The notes under the pieces: model-generated | Database searches by the model: none | Told to the model about the DNA's origin: nothing | What the model saw: the letters and a program-made list of their open reading frames with translations, nothing else | Shown: positions 8,207 through 16,482 of the stretch, one piece after another | How the letters are laid out: each line of letters opens with the position of its first letter | Numbering within the stretch: the first letter of the stretch is position 1 | Assembly: GCF_002952775.1 (NCBI RefSeq) | Contig: NZ_CP025066.1 | Span: 3,249,121 to 3,313,120, forward strand | DNA: 64,000 bases | Direction: 5' to 3' | From: Halalkaliarchaeum desulfuricum | GTDB lineage: Archaea > Halobacteriota > Halobacteria > Halobacteriales > Haloferacaceae | Made by a program: the position numbers and the translations under genes

Positions 8207-9049
8207 TCAGCTCAGGAACGTGCGGAGGTGGTCGACGAACGCATCCGGTCGGTCCTCGGGGACCCAGTGGTTGGCCTCGTCGAGCCCGACGAGTTCACAC
8301 TGCGGGATGTCGCGCTCGAGCCGTTCGGCCCACTCGACCGGCTGGAACTCGTCCTCGAGACCCCACAGCAGCAGCGTGTCGGCGGTGACGTTTCGGGGGT
8401 CGACCTCGGTAGTGTGATTCGTGTTCGTCGCAATCGCGTTCCGGACGAGCGAAGTCACTCCGTCCTCGGAGTTCCAGGGGGCTTTCATCCCCTCGACGAA
8501 CGCCTCGTCGGGGTCGTCTCCCCACAGTGTCTGTCGGAACAACCCGTCGAGCATGCCCTGGATCTCCTCGGGGCTGTTCTGGCGGGCGGATTCGGGAAGT
8601 CCGAGGTCGGTGATCGTCTGAATCGGCCACGAGTCGTAGGCGACGGAGTTCGAGAGGACGAGCCGCTCGACTGTGTCCGGTTCGTGGCAGGCGTACCGGA
8701 GGAACACGCCGCCGCCGAGGTCGTGACCGACGAGAGAGACGGTGTCGAACCCGAGATCGGCCAGCAGTCCGTCGATCGCGATCTCCTGGGCCCGTAGCGA
8801 CCGATCGAACCCGTCGAACTTCGAGGAGTTACCGTATCCGATCATGTCCGGGGCGACCACGTGATGTTCTTCCGCGACGGTCGAGACTGCGTGCCGCCAC
8901 AGGTACGAATTGGTCGGAATCCCGTGCAGGAAGACCACTGGGTCGCCGTTCCCCGTGCCGGCCTCGTAGTAGGCGACCTCCAGGTCCTGCCCGTCTACGG
9001 TCAGCGTCGTCGATTCCTGTGCGTCGGACCACTCCGAATACGATTGCAT
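8207..9049 (-). CDS. Alpha/beta hydrolase of haloalkane dehalogenase / epoxide hydrolase type
   Basis: 280 residues. The oxyanion loop FLHGIPTNSYLWR is very close to the haloalkane dehalogenase signature; the nucleophile elbow is GHDLGG, with Asp rather than Ser, so an ester intermediate on Asp is expected. The general base His is in DEANHWVPEDRP and an acidic residue in LLLWGLEDEF. These point to a dehalogenase or epoxide hydrolase rather than an esterase. It converges with the alcohol dehydrogenase (30 bases between stops), which would fit conversion of haloalkanes or epoxides to alcohols. Substrate is inference. Confidence 0.85.
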   Translation of the reverse strand: MQSYSEWSDAQESTTLTVDGQDLEVAYYEAGTGNGDPVVFLHGIPTNSYLWRHAVSTVAEEHHVVAPDMIGYGNSSKFDGFDRSLRAQEIAIDGLLADLGFDTVSLVGHDLGGGVFLRYACHEPDTVERLVLSNSVAYDSWPIQTITDLGLPESARQNSPEEIQGMLDGLFRQTLWGDDPDEAFVEGMKAPWNSEDGVTSLVRNAIATNTNHTTEVDPRNVTADTLLLWGLEDEFQPVEWAERLERDIPQCELVGLDEANHWVPEDRPDAFVDHLRTFLS

Positions 9050-9116
9050 TATTGGGTCCCTCCCGCAGTGATCGGGGCTCCAAGGGCAAACGCCTGCTTC
9101 CTATGAAGATAGGTCC

Positions 9117-9818
9117 CTACCCGGAGTCGGTCCCGTCGAACAGCTCATCGAAGACCTTCTCCTGGGCCACGCGAACGTGCTGGCTGAACGTCGGCTGGGC
9201 GATCCCGAGCGCCTCGGCGCACTCCTCGGCGGTGCTCTTGCGTGGCCACGCGAAGTAGCCGCCGAGGTAGGCCGTCCGGAGTACCTCCTGCTGCTTTTCG
9301 GTGAGGCTCTCGGTCAACGCCACCCGCCCGCCGCTTTTCGTCCGGACGGGGACCTCCCGATCCGCGTCGCGCCTGGCGACGAGATCCACGCAGGCGTGCC
9401 GATCGCGGAACGTCTCGACCACGGATCGGACGTCGACGTGCGGGGGGACGCTCGCAACGACGTGCCCGACGCCGTCCTCGGCGGCGACCGAGCGTGCGAT
9501 CGCCCCCGAGTCCGCCAGCGTTGTCGTGACGCACGGCCCCGAGACGACGAACTCGAACAGCCCGCCGTCGACGCCCCGGTTGACGAGCCTGGCGTCGACG
9601 ATCCCGGGCGCGTCGGCCGCAAGCGAGAGCACCCGATCCGTCGGAGCGCCGTCGACGGTGAAGTACTCCAGGAGCTTGCCGTCGGAGCGTCGTACGAGGT
9701 GTTCGAGCCGGACCCGGCAGCCCGCGACGCCGGACGCCTCGATGAAAAAGCAGTCGCGGTCCCGGACCTCGAATTCCACCTGTACGGCGGAGTCTGTCGC
9801 CCGTACCGTCGTTGCCAT
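9117..9818 (-). CDS. Bacterio-opsin-activator-type HTH regulator
   Basis: 233 residues from ATG 9818; a longer start at 9878 is possible but has no obvious support. The last 60 residues hold the HTH-10 motif of haloarchaeal BAT-like regulators: LTEKQQEVLRTAYLGGYFAWPRKSTAEECAEALGI (quoted in part: LTEKQQEVLRTAYLGGYF), then AQPTFSQHVR as recognition helix. The N-terminal 160 residues form the sensor domain usual in this family. It lies next to the catabolic genes and is the nearest candidate for a regulator of that cluster, though I see no copy of the paired operator at its own promoter. Confidence 0.85.
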   Translation of the reverse strand: MATTVRATDSAVQVEFEVRDRDCFFIEASGVAGCRVRLEHLVRRSDGKLLEYFTVDGAPTDRVLSLAADAPGIVDARLVNRGVDGGLFEFVVSGPCVTTTLADSGAIARSVAAEDGVGHVVASVPPHVDVRSVVETFRDRHACVDLVARRDADREVPVRTKSGGRVALTESLTEKQQEVLRTAYLGGYFAWPRKSTAEECAEALGIAQPTFSQHVRVAQEKVFDELFDGTDSG

Positions 9819-9918
9819 AAGAGTAGGTAACGTGAAACATTCCCCTAACCGTTTCGGCGCTTCGCGGCGGACGTGCAAGACCAGCCGGACGGATGTGGGA
9901 GAACGATCTCGCAGACGG

Positions 9919-10201
9919 TCAGATACCGAGTTTCACCCCGAGTTCGGGCAACGACTCGATCGTGAGGTCCGGTTCGCCGTCGAACGACTCCCACGGCGTT
10001 TTTCCGGTCGACCCACATCCCCTGCATGCCGGCGTATTTCGCGACGAGCGTGTACTCCAGCGACCGCGAACGCCAGAGCTTCGAGATCGGCTCCGGGTCG
10101 GGGACGCGGTCTGCGAGCGCTTACTCGGCGGCGTCGATGTCGACGAGCGTGCTGTACGAGTCGAATGTCACCTTCCGGACCCGCTCCGTGTCCAGTGTCA
10201 C
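9919..10201 (-). pseudogene. Haloacid dehalogenase-type HAD hydrolase, internal-deletion remnant
   Basis: Read from a GTG at 10201, the minus strand gives VRKVTFDSYSTLVDIDAAE, the start of haloarchaeal type II haloacid dehalogenases including the nucleophile Asp, then an in-frame TAA, then LADRVPDPEPISKLWRSRS and LEYTLVAKY. This joins directly to AGMQGMWVDRK, which belongs near the C-terminus. One inserted A then shifts frame; the shifted frame continues TPWESFDGEPDLTIESL and ends ELGVKLGI at 9919. An intact homologue is about 220-230 residues, so around 120 internal residues are gone. Three lesions (stop, deletion, frameshift) make it certain that this is broken, if the family call is right. 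Confidence 0.8.
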
Positions 10202-10222
10202 AGGGGAACACACGCGGGTGGC

Positions 10223-10231
10223 CTCTTTATA
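10223..10231 (+). promoter_or_regulatory. TATA-like box of the membrane protein at 10253
   Basis: CTTTATATC is centred about 26 bases upstream of the ATG at 10253, the spacing expected for a leaderless haloarchaeal transcript. It supports that start codon over upstream in-frame ones. Confidence 0.5.
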
Positions 10232-10252
10232 TCATCCAGCCGTTCACCCAGT

Positions 10253-10702
10253 ATGGTCTCGAACACTCGCCTGTACGGTGCCGCGATCGCGTTTGCGTCC
10301 GGACTGTACTCGATCTGGAGCGCGTCGCTCGCCTCCAGGATGGTCGCGAGCGCCTGGCTGATGTTGATTCTGGGGGCCGTCGTACTCGTCCACGGGGCGG
10401 TACTGCTCACGACGTACGCGGACCGACTCGGCGACGCGAGCGGGCCACTGATGATCGCGTACGCGCTCGTGATGTTCGTGAATCAGGCGCTGCTCGGCGC
10501 GGGAGTGATGGACACCGGCGGGGGGATGGGCGCAGACGGGATGTCGACAGCCGACGGGATGGCCACGACCGGCATGGGCGGCAGCGGGATCACCGCCGGA
10601 ATGGGGTGGGACGCAGGCATGGTCGCGCTGGCGCTGTTGATGCTCGCGAGCGGGGTCATCATGACTCGCGGGAGCGGAGAGGCCGGCAACGGCGGAATGT
10701 GA
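10253..10702 (+). CDS. Small membrane protein with Met/Gly-rich loop
   Basis: 149 residues. Four hydrophobic helices are predicted by eye: about residues 7-27, 32-54, 66-82 and 118-138. Between helices 3 and 4 lies a Met/Gly-rich segment (GVMDTGGGMGADGM, GMATTGMGGSG), about 35 residues, with ten Met. Such Met-rich loops sometimes bind soft metals, but no Cys or His accompany it, so a copper role is only a guess. It is flanked on both sides by pseudogenes and shows no operon partner. Confidence 0.7.
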   Translation: MVSNTRLYGAAIAFASGLYSIWSASLASRMVASAWLMLILGAVVLVHGAVLLTTYADRLGDASGPLMIAYALVMFVNQALLGAGVMDTGGGMGADGMSTADGMATTGMGGSGITAGMGWDAGMVALALLMLASGVIMTRGSGEAGNGGM

Positions 10703-10796
10703 ACGAGGGACAGACCACTCGAAGAGAGCGGCATTGCAATCGCGTTCCCCACCGGGATGAACGACGTCCGGCCGGATCCGCCCCTCCCCCGGACGG

Positions 10797-11172
10797 GGCG
10801 AGGACTCCACTACTGTCTGCACTGTGACGCGTACATGTTTGTCGACCAGTCGGTGTACGTGATGGGCCACTCCGAAAGCGCGGCCCACGTCGCCGCGATC
10901 GTGCTGAATTTCACCGATAACGTCGACCTGCTCACCCGCGAGGAGGAGCCCGAGTGGTCCGAAGAGACCGCCGACATGCTCGAGACCCACCCGATCGATG
11001 TGATCGATGCGGACGTCACCGGCGTCCGGAACGGCGAGGACGGGTGGCTGGAGGCGCTGGAGTTCGCGGACGGGGAGACCCGGGAGTACCGGGGTGGGTT
11101 CGCTCCGAGGAGGTGCCGGGAATCCCCGCCGAACTGCTGGAGCAGGCGGTCGCGTTCCACACGTACGATTGA
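10797..11172 (+). pseudogene. Thioredoxin-reductase-like flavoprotein, truncated and internally deleted
   Basis: The first frame reads GRGLHYCLHCDAYMF, FVDQSVYVMGHSESAAHVAA and LLTREEEPEWSEETADMLE, the middle (CxxC and NADPH) part of haloarchaeal thioredoxin-reductase-like proteins, up to ETREYRGGFA near 11102. The sequence then switches frame and continues with SEEVPGIPAELLEQAVAFHT to a stop at 11172, which is the family C-terminus. About 60-70 internal residues, including the second FAD motif, are missing, and the N-terminal FAD domain is absent too. Family assignment is from memory of haloarchaeal homologues; a short intact relative is encoded at 11940-12533. Confidence 0.75.
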
Positions 11173-11251
11173 GTTCCGCACGGGCGAGATCGGGTGTGAC
11201 CCGGGCTCGGACGTGGAGAACGCGATCCAGTCGCCACCGGAGGTTCGCCCC

Positions 11252-11279
11252 AGATATTTATATGTACACACACAACTGT
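11252..11279 (+). promoter_or_regulatory. vapBC promoter with short operator palindrome
   Basis: A TATA-like ATATTTATA at 11252-11260 is followed by ACACACAACTGTGT (about 11266-11279), an inverted repeat of ACACA and TGTGT around CAAC. It lies just before the VapB ATG at 11288, where autoregulation by a VapBC complex would be expected. Confidence 0.5.
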
Positions 11280-11287
11280 GTATTGAG

Positions 11288-11530
11288 ATGGCGACCAAAA
11301 CGATCTCCCTCGACGAGGAGGCCTACGAACGGCTCAAGGCCCACAAGCGGGAAGGTGAGTCGTTCTCCGAGGTCGTAAAGCGGATCGCGGGCGAGCGCTC
11401 GTGGAAGGAGGTGGCCGGTATCCTCTCCGAAGAGGAGGCCGAAAAACTCGAAGCGGCGATCGAAGAAGGTCGGGAACGCTCCCGTGAACGCCGCGAACGT
11501 CTCGAATCTGACCTGCGGAGTGACGAATGA
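11288..11530 (+). CDS. vapB: VapB-family antitoxin
   Basis: 80 residues. MATKTISLDEEAYERLKAHK is the ribbon-helix-helix-like start of the archaeal VapB (DUF217) family, followed by ESFSEVVKRI and a long charged C-terminal helix rich in Glu and Arg that would wrap the toxin. It would bind and inhibit the PIN toxin encoded next and repress its own promoter. Its stop overlaps the toxin start by 4 bases (ATGA), so translation is coupled. Confidence 0.88.
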   Translation: MATKTISLDEEAYERLKAHKREGESFSEVVKRIAGERSWKEVAGILSEEEAEKLEAAIEEGRERSRERRERLESDLRSDE

Positions 11531-11919
11531 TCGAGGACACGTCGTTCATCATCGACATCCTATACAACGACCCCGACGCACTCGCGTATCTCGACCTCGT
11601 CGAGAAGGAGAACCGTCCCGAAAAGATCGCCTCGATCACCGCCCTCGAACTGTACGAGGCAGTCCCACAGGTATCGGTTCCCGAGGAGCGTCGAGGGAAG
11701 ATTCTCGACGTGCTCGATACACGCCACGCCGTGGCCGCCGACGAGACGGTGATGCGGAAAGCGGGAAAGATTTCGGGAGAACTCAAATCCCGGGGTGAGG
11801 AAATCGATCGCGAGGACTGTATCATCGGCGCGACCGCATTGCTCAACGACGAGCCAGTCCTCACCCGGAATAACGATCACTTCGAGCGGATAGACGGTCT
11901 CGACGTCGAAACCTACTGA
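11527..11919 (+). CDS. vapC: VapC-family PIN-domain toxin (ribonuclease)
   Basis: 130 residues, normal PIN size. Acidic metal-binding residues are visible at Asp4 (MIEDTSFIID), Glu in ALELYEAV, and the pair DREDCIIGA plus LTRNNDHFERI, which carries the final Asp of PIN domains. All four positions are filled, so the enzyme looks active; family members cleave tRNA or other RNA. The gene overlaps vapB by ATGA. The pair sits between two damaged flavoprotein-related genes, the type of plastic region where toxin-antitoxin modules often lie. Confidence 0.9.
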   Translation: MIEDTSFIIDILYNDPDALAYLDLVEKENRPEKIASITALELYEAVPQVSVPEERRGKILDVLDTRHAVAADETVMRKAGKISGELKSRGEEIDREDCIIGATALLNDEPVLTRNNDHFERIDGLDVETY

Positions 11920-11939
11920 AGGGCGTTACGGCTCTGGGT

Positions 11940-12533
11940 TCACTCCTCCTCACCCGGACCGAACAGCGCCTCGGCGTCGACGGGCACGTCGAAGTCGTGG
12001 AAGTGCTCGCCCTCCTCCTTTGAGAGGATATTCAAGGCGGCGGCGGCGCCGTCGCCGGCAGAGATAACCGCCTGCCACTCCTCGGCGCGGACCATCGCGC
12101 CGGTCGCGTAGGCGTTCTCGACGCTGGTCTCCATCGTCACGTCGACGTCGACCACGCCGTCCTCGAAGTCGCAGCCGAGCGACTCAGCCAGGTCACGGTT
12201 CGCGCCCGTCGCGAGCACCAGGTAGTCAGCTGTGAGTTCCCCCTCGTCGGTTTCGACGGCGAACCCGTCGTCGGACGCGGCGACGTCGGTTACTTCCTCG
12301 CCTTGACGCCTGTCGACGCCGAAACTGTCGACCTGCGTGCGGGCAGTCTCCATAAACGCCGACCCGTCGACGGAACCGACGCCGAGGTAGTTGAACAGGT
12401 GTGCCTTGTGCATCCAGGTCCCGTCGGTGTCGAAGACGGTGGTTTCGAGGCCGTTCTTCTGGGCGAACAGGGCGGCGCTCAGGCCGGCCGGACCGCCGCC
12501 GACGACGGCAACATTCGTGTTACTCTTACTCAT
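11940..12533 (-). CDS. Short FAD-dependent oxidoreductase (thioredoxin-reductase-like, no CxxC)
   Basis: 197 residues from ATG 12533. The N-terminus has the FAD Rossmann motif VAVVGGGPAGLSAALFAQKN and an ATG motif (LVLATGANRD), and the C-terminal part has the second FAD-binding motif in degenerate form (SVENAYATGAMV). Compared with thioredoxin reductases (about 300 residues) the whole NADPH/CxxC domain is missing, with no sign of a frameshift, so this is a natural short family member. Redox partner unknown. It is divergent from the peroxiredoxin gene at 12662, which may be its partner in peroxide or thiol metabolism, though that is inference. Confidence 0.78.
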   Translation of the reverse strand: MSKSNTNVAVVGGGPAGLSAALFAQKNGLETTVFDTDGTWMHKAHLFNYLGVGSVDGSAFMETARTQVDSFGVDRRQGEEVTDVAASDDGFAVETDEGELTADYLVLATGANRDLAESLGCDFEDGVVDVDVTMETSVENAYATGAMVRAEEWQAVISAGDGAAAALNILSKEEGEHFHDFDVPVDAEALFGPGEEE

Positions 12534-12661
12534 ACAGTTTTCGTATCGGCTGGACGACCAAAACGTTGACCCGCTCGGGCGAGACGACCATGAGAGCCCG
12601 CTTGGAAGGAGCAGTGACGCCCGACCGAACACCCTAAGCGGCTGCCGGCACCAGTAGAGAT

Positions 12662-13123
12662 ATGCTCGAAACAGACGACGACGCACCCGATTTTACCCTC
12701 GAAAACCAGCATGGCGACCCGGTCACGCTGTCGGAAATCGACGCTGCGTACACGGTCGCGTATTTCTATCCCCGGGCGGATACACCCGGCTGTACGACAG
12801 AAGCATGTGGCTTTCGCGACGAGTGGGACGCGTTCGACAACGCAGACGTCGCAGTCGTGGGGATCAGCGACGATCCAGTGGCGGACCTCGCCGACTTCGC
12901 CGAGAAGTACGAGCTCCCGTTCGACCTCCTGTCCGATCCGGACGGTGAAGTCGCTTTAGCCTACGACTCCTACGGCGAGAAGAACATGTTCGGGAACACT
13001 TTCGACGGCGTCTTCCGGAACACGTATGTCGTCGATGAAAGCGGTGAAATCGTACTGACGTACAAGGGCGTCTCACCCGAGGAGCACGCCGAGGAAATTC
13101 TCGAAGACATCGACTCGCTGTAG
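12662..13123 (+). CDS. bcp: Peroxiredoxin, Bcp/PrxQ type
   Basis: 153 residues, standard length. Peroxidatic Cys in DTPGCTTEACGFRD, with a second Cys five residues later as in atypical 2-Cys PrxQ enzymes; FYPRADTPG precedes it and the catalytic Arg is present (FRNTYVVDESGEI region). It reduces hydrogen peroxide and organic hydroperoxides with thioredoxin-like donors in the cytoplasm. It follows the divergent flavoprotein and precedes a DsbA-like gene, giving a small thiol-redox neighbourhood. Confidence 0.93.
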   Translation: MLETDDDAPDFTLENQHGDPVTLSEIDAAYTVAYFYPRADTPGCTTEACGFRDEWDAFDNADVAVVGISDDPVADLADFAEKYELPFDLLSDPDGEVALAYDSYGEKNMFGNTFDGVFRNTYVVDESGEIVLTYKGVSPEEHAEEILEDIDSL

Positions 13124-13188
13124 GCAGCCCGACTTCGAGCCTTCGCCGTGCCGACCTCATCCCCTTATCGGGGGATGCCCCGTCCGGC

Positions 13189-13860
13189 TCAGGTTCCGTC
13201 GACGAGTCGTTCGAGTTGTTCGGGCGGGACTGCCCCCCGGGCGGCGTGCTCACCGGAAGCGAACGTCGGCACCGCGGTGACGCCGTGTCGCTGGGCCTCC
13301 TCGAACGCCTCCCGGAGACGATCCCGATACGTCTCGTCCGTGACCGCCGCCCGGATTTCGTCGGGATCGAGGCCGACCTCTTTGGCGAGATCCGCCAGCA
13401 CGTCGATGGTACCGACGTCGCGACCGGTGACCCACAGAGCGACGAAAATCGCCTCGTCGAATGCGAGCCAGTGGTCAGGATACTCCGAGGCGACGTACAG
13501 GGAGGCCACCTGGGCGTCGAAAGAGTCGATACCCTCGGGGATCTCCTCGAGGTCGAGCATTTCGTCTGCGCCGTACCGGTCCCGGAGTTTGTCGACGTTG
13601 CGTTGGACCTCCTCGTAGTACGCGTCGTCCTTCCCGTCGTCGAGAGAGCCGTCTATTTCGCCGTCGGGACCCCGCTTTTGTGCCCGAAGATCGAACGGGT
13701 GCCAGTCGATCTCGAGTTCCGCGGCCCGTTCCTCTCGGTACTTCTCGAGTGATTTCCGACCCAGATAACAGAACGGACAGACGTAGTCCGAATACACTGT
13801 GATTGTCTCCCCGTTCCCCACGGCTGTTTTCTCCTCCGTCGACTCCTCGTTTCGACTCAC
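13189..13860 (-). CDS. DsbA/FrnE-family thioredoxin-fold oxidoreductase
   Basis: 223 residues. The active site CPFC lies in VYSDYVCPFCYLGRKSLEKY; the helical insertion and the Thr-Pro-type loop (GVTAVPTFASGEHAARG) are typical of the FrnE/2-hydroxychromene-2-carboxylate isomerase branch of DsbA. No signal peptide is visible, so it acts in the cytoplasm as a disulfide isomerase or polyketide-type oxidoreductase. It converges with the peroxiredoxin gene. Confidence 0.85.
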   Translation of the reverse strand: MSRNEESTEEKTAVGNGETITVYSDYVCPFCYLGRKSLEKYREERAAELEIDWHPFDLRAQKRGPDGEIDGSLDDGKDDAYYEEVQRNVDKLRDRYGADEMLDLEEIPEGIDSFDAQVASLYVASEYPDHWLAFDEAIFVALWVTGRDVGTIDVLADLAKEVGLDPDEIRAAVTDETYRDRLREAFEEAQRHGVTAVPTFASGEHAARGAVPPEQLERLVDGT

Positions 13861-13966
13861 GATAGCGAGGATACGGATCGATCACGGATAAAGCAACCTC
13901 GAGCGCGCAGTCGCTGCACACAGTCGCCGTGGGGATATATCAAGGGACAGCGTATCCGAAAATGCA

Positions 13967-14320
13967 ATGTCGAAAACAGCAGTTGTTATCCTGGCAGGTA
14001 CAGATTCACACGCCGACGTCGGCCGTCTCGTGAACGGTCTCGAGACCGCAAAGGAGTTCGCCGAAAACGGTGACGACGTGGAACTCATCTTCGACGGCGC
14101 GGGAACCCAGTGGATCCCCGAACTCGAAGACGAGGACAGCGACTATCACGAACTCTACCAGTCAGTCCGCGACAATGCGGCTGCCTGCGACTTCTGTACC
14201 GGGGCCTTTGGCGTCGATGACGCCGTAAACGACGCGGGCGTCGTCCGTCTCGACGATCACGACGGCCACCCGAGCATCAGGTCACTCGTCTCGGAGGGCG
14301 CTGAAGTCATCACCTTCTAA
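13967..14320 (+). CDS. DsrE-family protein
   Basis: 117 residues. KTAVVILAGTDSHADVGRLV starts the DsrE/DsrF-like fold, with DDVELIFDGAGTQWI as the second strand and a conserved Cys pair in AACDFCTGAFG. Members move sulfur or bind small ligands; the Cys pair is compatible with sulfur transfer. The gene is monocistronic, with an AT-rich GATATATCAAG about 27-30 bases upstream of the ATG. Exact substrate is not known. Confidence 0.82.
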   Translation: MSKTAVVILAGTDSHADVGRLVNGLETAKEFAENGDDVELIFDGAGTQWIPELEDEDSDYHELYQSVRDNAAACDFCTGAFGVDDAVNDAGVVRLDDHDGHPSIRSLVSEGAEVITF

Positions 14321-14709
14321 ACGCCCACCTTTTGCTGCGGTCGCTCGCTCCCTGCTGTCGCTCGCGGTCAACGATCAATCGACTCCATGAGGAGTTAATT
14401 GGCTCCCCGAATCCACGAGAAGACAAGCGGCAGTACCCGATAGTTTCCTTTGAAAAACAAGCAGAAATACTTATGGAAGAGTTAAAAGTGCGAGCAATAG
14501 TACCGGCGGCGAGCGGAGCGAGATTCGAGCGAAGCGAGGCGCGAGTGAAACGAGCGCCTCGAAACGTGAACGGGGAGCGCAGCGACCCGTGAGCGGAGCG
14601 AGAATCTCGAAAACGCGAACGGCGAAGCCGTGAGCGAAGCGAGCGAGGCCCCCGTCAAAAAAGGTGGAGGTACAAGACATTTATCTCGTCGTGTGGTATG
14701 AGTCAGTGA
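14321..14709. repeat. Gene-free gap with low-complexity GAGCGAAGCGAG-type repeats
   Basis: 389 bases without a convincing gene. From about 14510 to 14650 the sequence is built of variants of GAGCGAAGCGAG, GAGCGGAGCGAG and GAGCGCAGCGAC, interrupted by short unique pieces. The first 60 bases contain CTGCTGTCGCTCGCGG-type inverse versions. Between them is a short AT-rich stretch around 14455-14490 that could be a promoter (AAATACTTATGG). No tRNA or stable RNA fold was recognised. Confidence 0.6.
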
Positions 14710-15822
14710 ATGCTGCTGATCCTCTGTGTCGACCTGGACGACGACCTCGGCCGGAAGACCGGGCTGCAGACGCCGGTGATCGGCCGCGACGAGGTCGAGC
14801 GTTCAGCCGTCGCACTCGCGACGGTCGATCCGGAGGATTCCGACGTCAACGTCCTGTTTCAGGGCGTCCACCTCTATGACGAGCTGGTCCATCGGGAGGA
14901 GCAGGAGGTCGAAGTCGCTGCCGTCACCGGCGTCGAGGGAAAAGACGTCGCCGCCAACCGCGCAGTCGGCCGGGAAGTCGACCGGGTCCTCGCGGAGCTG
15001 GAAACCGGCGAGGAGGTCCACGCGATCGTGATCACCGACGGCGCACAGGACGAATCGGTGCTGCCGGTGATCCGCTCGCGGATGCCGATCGACGGCGTCC
15101 GCCGGGTCGTCGTCCGGCAGGCGCAGGACCTCGAATCGATGTACTACACGATAAAGCAGGTACTCGCGGACCCCGAGACTAGAGGGACAGTGCTCGTGCC
15201 GCTGGGGATTTTGCTGTTGATCTACCCGTTCGTGGTGATCGCCGGGCAGTTCGACGTCGGGGGCGCGGTCGTGTTGGGGCTTATCTCGGCGTTGCTGGGC
15301 CTGTACTCGCTGTTCCGCGGGCTGGGGCTGGAGACGACGATCGACGCGGTCGCCGAACGCGTGCGGTCGGGGCTGTACGCCGGTCGGGTGACGCTCATCA
15401 CCTATGTGGTCGCGCTCGCGCTGCTGGTCGTGGCGGGTGTGCAGGGCTACGAAACGGTGGGGAACGTCTCGACAGCTATCGAGGACACACCACTGGCGGT
15501 CGCATTCGCGGCGTTCGTCCACGGCGCGATCCTGTGGGTCGCCGCGGCAGGACTCACCTCCAGCCTCGGCCAGATCACCGACGAGTATCTCTCGGGGCGG
15601 TTCCGGTGGCGCTACCTCAACGCGCCGTTTTACGTGATCGCGATAGCGATGGTCGTGTACGCGCTCTCGGGCTTTTTCCTCCCCGACGCGCCCGGTGTCA
15701 CCACTGTGACGCTTTCGGAGCTCGCGATCGCGCTCACCGCCGGGACGCTTCTGGGTGTGCTCTCGACGCTCACGTTCGCGGTCGCCGAGTCGAGGACTCC
15801 CTCGACTGCGGAACCCGCTTGA
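14710..15822 (+). CDS. DUF373-family membrane protein
   Basis: 370 residues. The N-terminal 150 residues form a cytoplasmic alpha/beta domain starting LLILCVDLDDDLGRKTG and including VHAIVITDGAQDE, both typical of archaeal DUF373. The C-terminal half has about six hydrophobic helices, for instance VLVPLGILLLIYPFVVIAG and GAVVLGLISALLGLYSLF. Function is unknown; conservation across euryarchaea suggests a housekeeping membrane role. It converges with pyrE. Start choice: only this ATG precedes the family start. Confidence 0.88.
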   Translation: MLLILCVDLDDDLGRKTGLQTPVIGRDEVERSAVALATVDPEDSDVNVLFQGVHLYDELVHREEQEVEVAAVTGVEGKDVAANRAVGREVDRVLAELETGEEVHAIVITDGAQDESVLPVIRSRMPIDGVRRVVVRQAQDLESMYYTIKQVLADPETRGTVLVPLGILLLIYPFVVIAGQFDVGGAVVLGLISALLGLYSLFRGLGLETTIDAVAERVRSGLYAGRVTLITYVVALALLVVAGVQGYETVGNVSTAIEDTPLAVAFAAFVHGAILWVAAAGLTSSLGQITDEYLSGRFRWRYLNAPFYVIAIAMVVYALSGFFLPDAPGVTTVTLSELAIALTAGTLLGVLSTLTFAVAESRTPSTAEPA

Positions 15823-15837
15823 ACCCGTGGAGATCGA

Positions 15838-16401
15838 TCAGTCGCGATCCGCGAGCAGCTCGGTCGCGGTGAGCAACGACTCGAGTTCGATCCCGTGATC
15901 CGCCAGCAGTTCGCTCGCCCCCTCCTCTCGGTCGACGACGACGAACACCCGGTCGACGGTCGCGCCGGCCTCCCGGAGCGCTTCGACCGCAGAAAGCGCC
16001 GACCGGCCGGTGGTCGCGATGTCCTCGATGACGATCACCTCCGCTCCGGGGCCGAGTCGCCCTTCGATCCGGTTGCCGGTGCCGTATTCCTTGGTCTCCT
16101 TGCGGACGATGACGTACGGGCGACCGAGTTCCGTCGCCGTCACCGCGACCAGCGGTACCGCTCCGAGCGCCACACCCGCAAGCGTCGCGTCGGTGTCGGC
16201 GAGCCGGTCCGCAAACGCCGACGCGACTGCCTCCAGACAGTCGGGATCCGTCTCGAAGAGGTACTTGTCGACGTAGTAGTCGCTCGTGCCTCCGTGTGAG
16301 AGTTCGAACTCGCCGAACCGGACGGCGTCGGCCGCCCGGAGCGCAGCCACGAGTTCGCGATCGGTGCCGCCGTCGGTTCGGAAGGTGTCGGAATCGGTCA
16401 T
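15838..16401 (-). CDS. pyrE: Orotate phosphoribosyltransferase
   Basis: 187 residues, normal archaeal length. PRPP-binding motif [20 protein letters not shown] and the flexible loop [15 protein letters not shown] (the catalytic Lys loop) are visible, with the [16 protein letters not shown] substrate loop. It converts orotate and PRPP to OMP in pyrimidine synthesis. It is followed upstream by the Tfx gene in the same orientation, but the gap of about 80 bases makes an operon uncertain. Confidence 0.93.
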   Translation of the reverse strand: MTDSDTFRTDGGTDRELVAALRAADAVRFGEFELSHGGTSDYYVDKYLFETDPDCLEAVASAFADRLADTDATLAGVALGAVPLVAVTATELGRPYVIVRKETKEYGTGNRIEGRLGPGAEVIVIEDIATTGRSALSAVEALREAGATVDRVFVVVDREEGASELLADHGIELESLLTATELLADRD

Positions 16402-16482
16402 TGTCCAATCCAGACGCAGGTGGAGCCTAAAAGCGCCGCGGACGGGCCGTGGTCGGCCGGGAGTGGACCGTAGACGCGAACG

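Noticed and set aside
14332..14592. 86-codon frame in the GAGCGAAGCGAG repeat region
   Set aside because: Composition follows the low-complexity repeats and no start signal or family similarity is seen.
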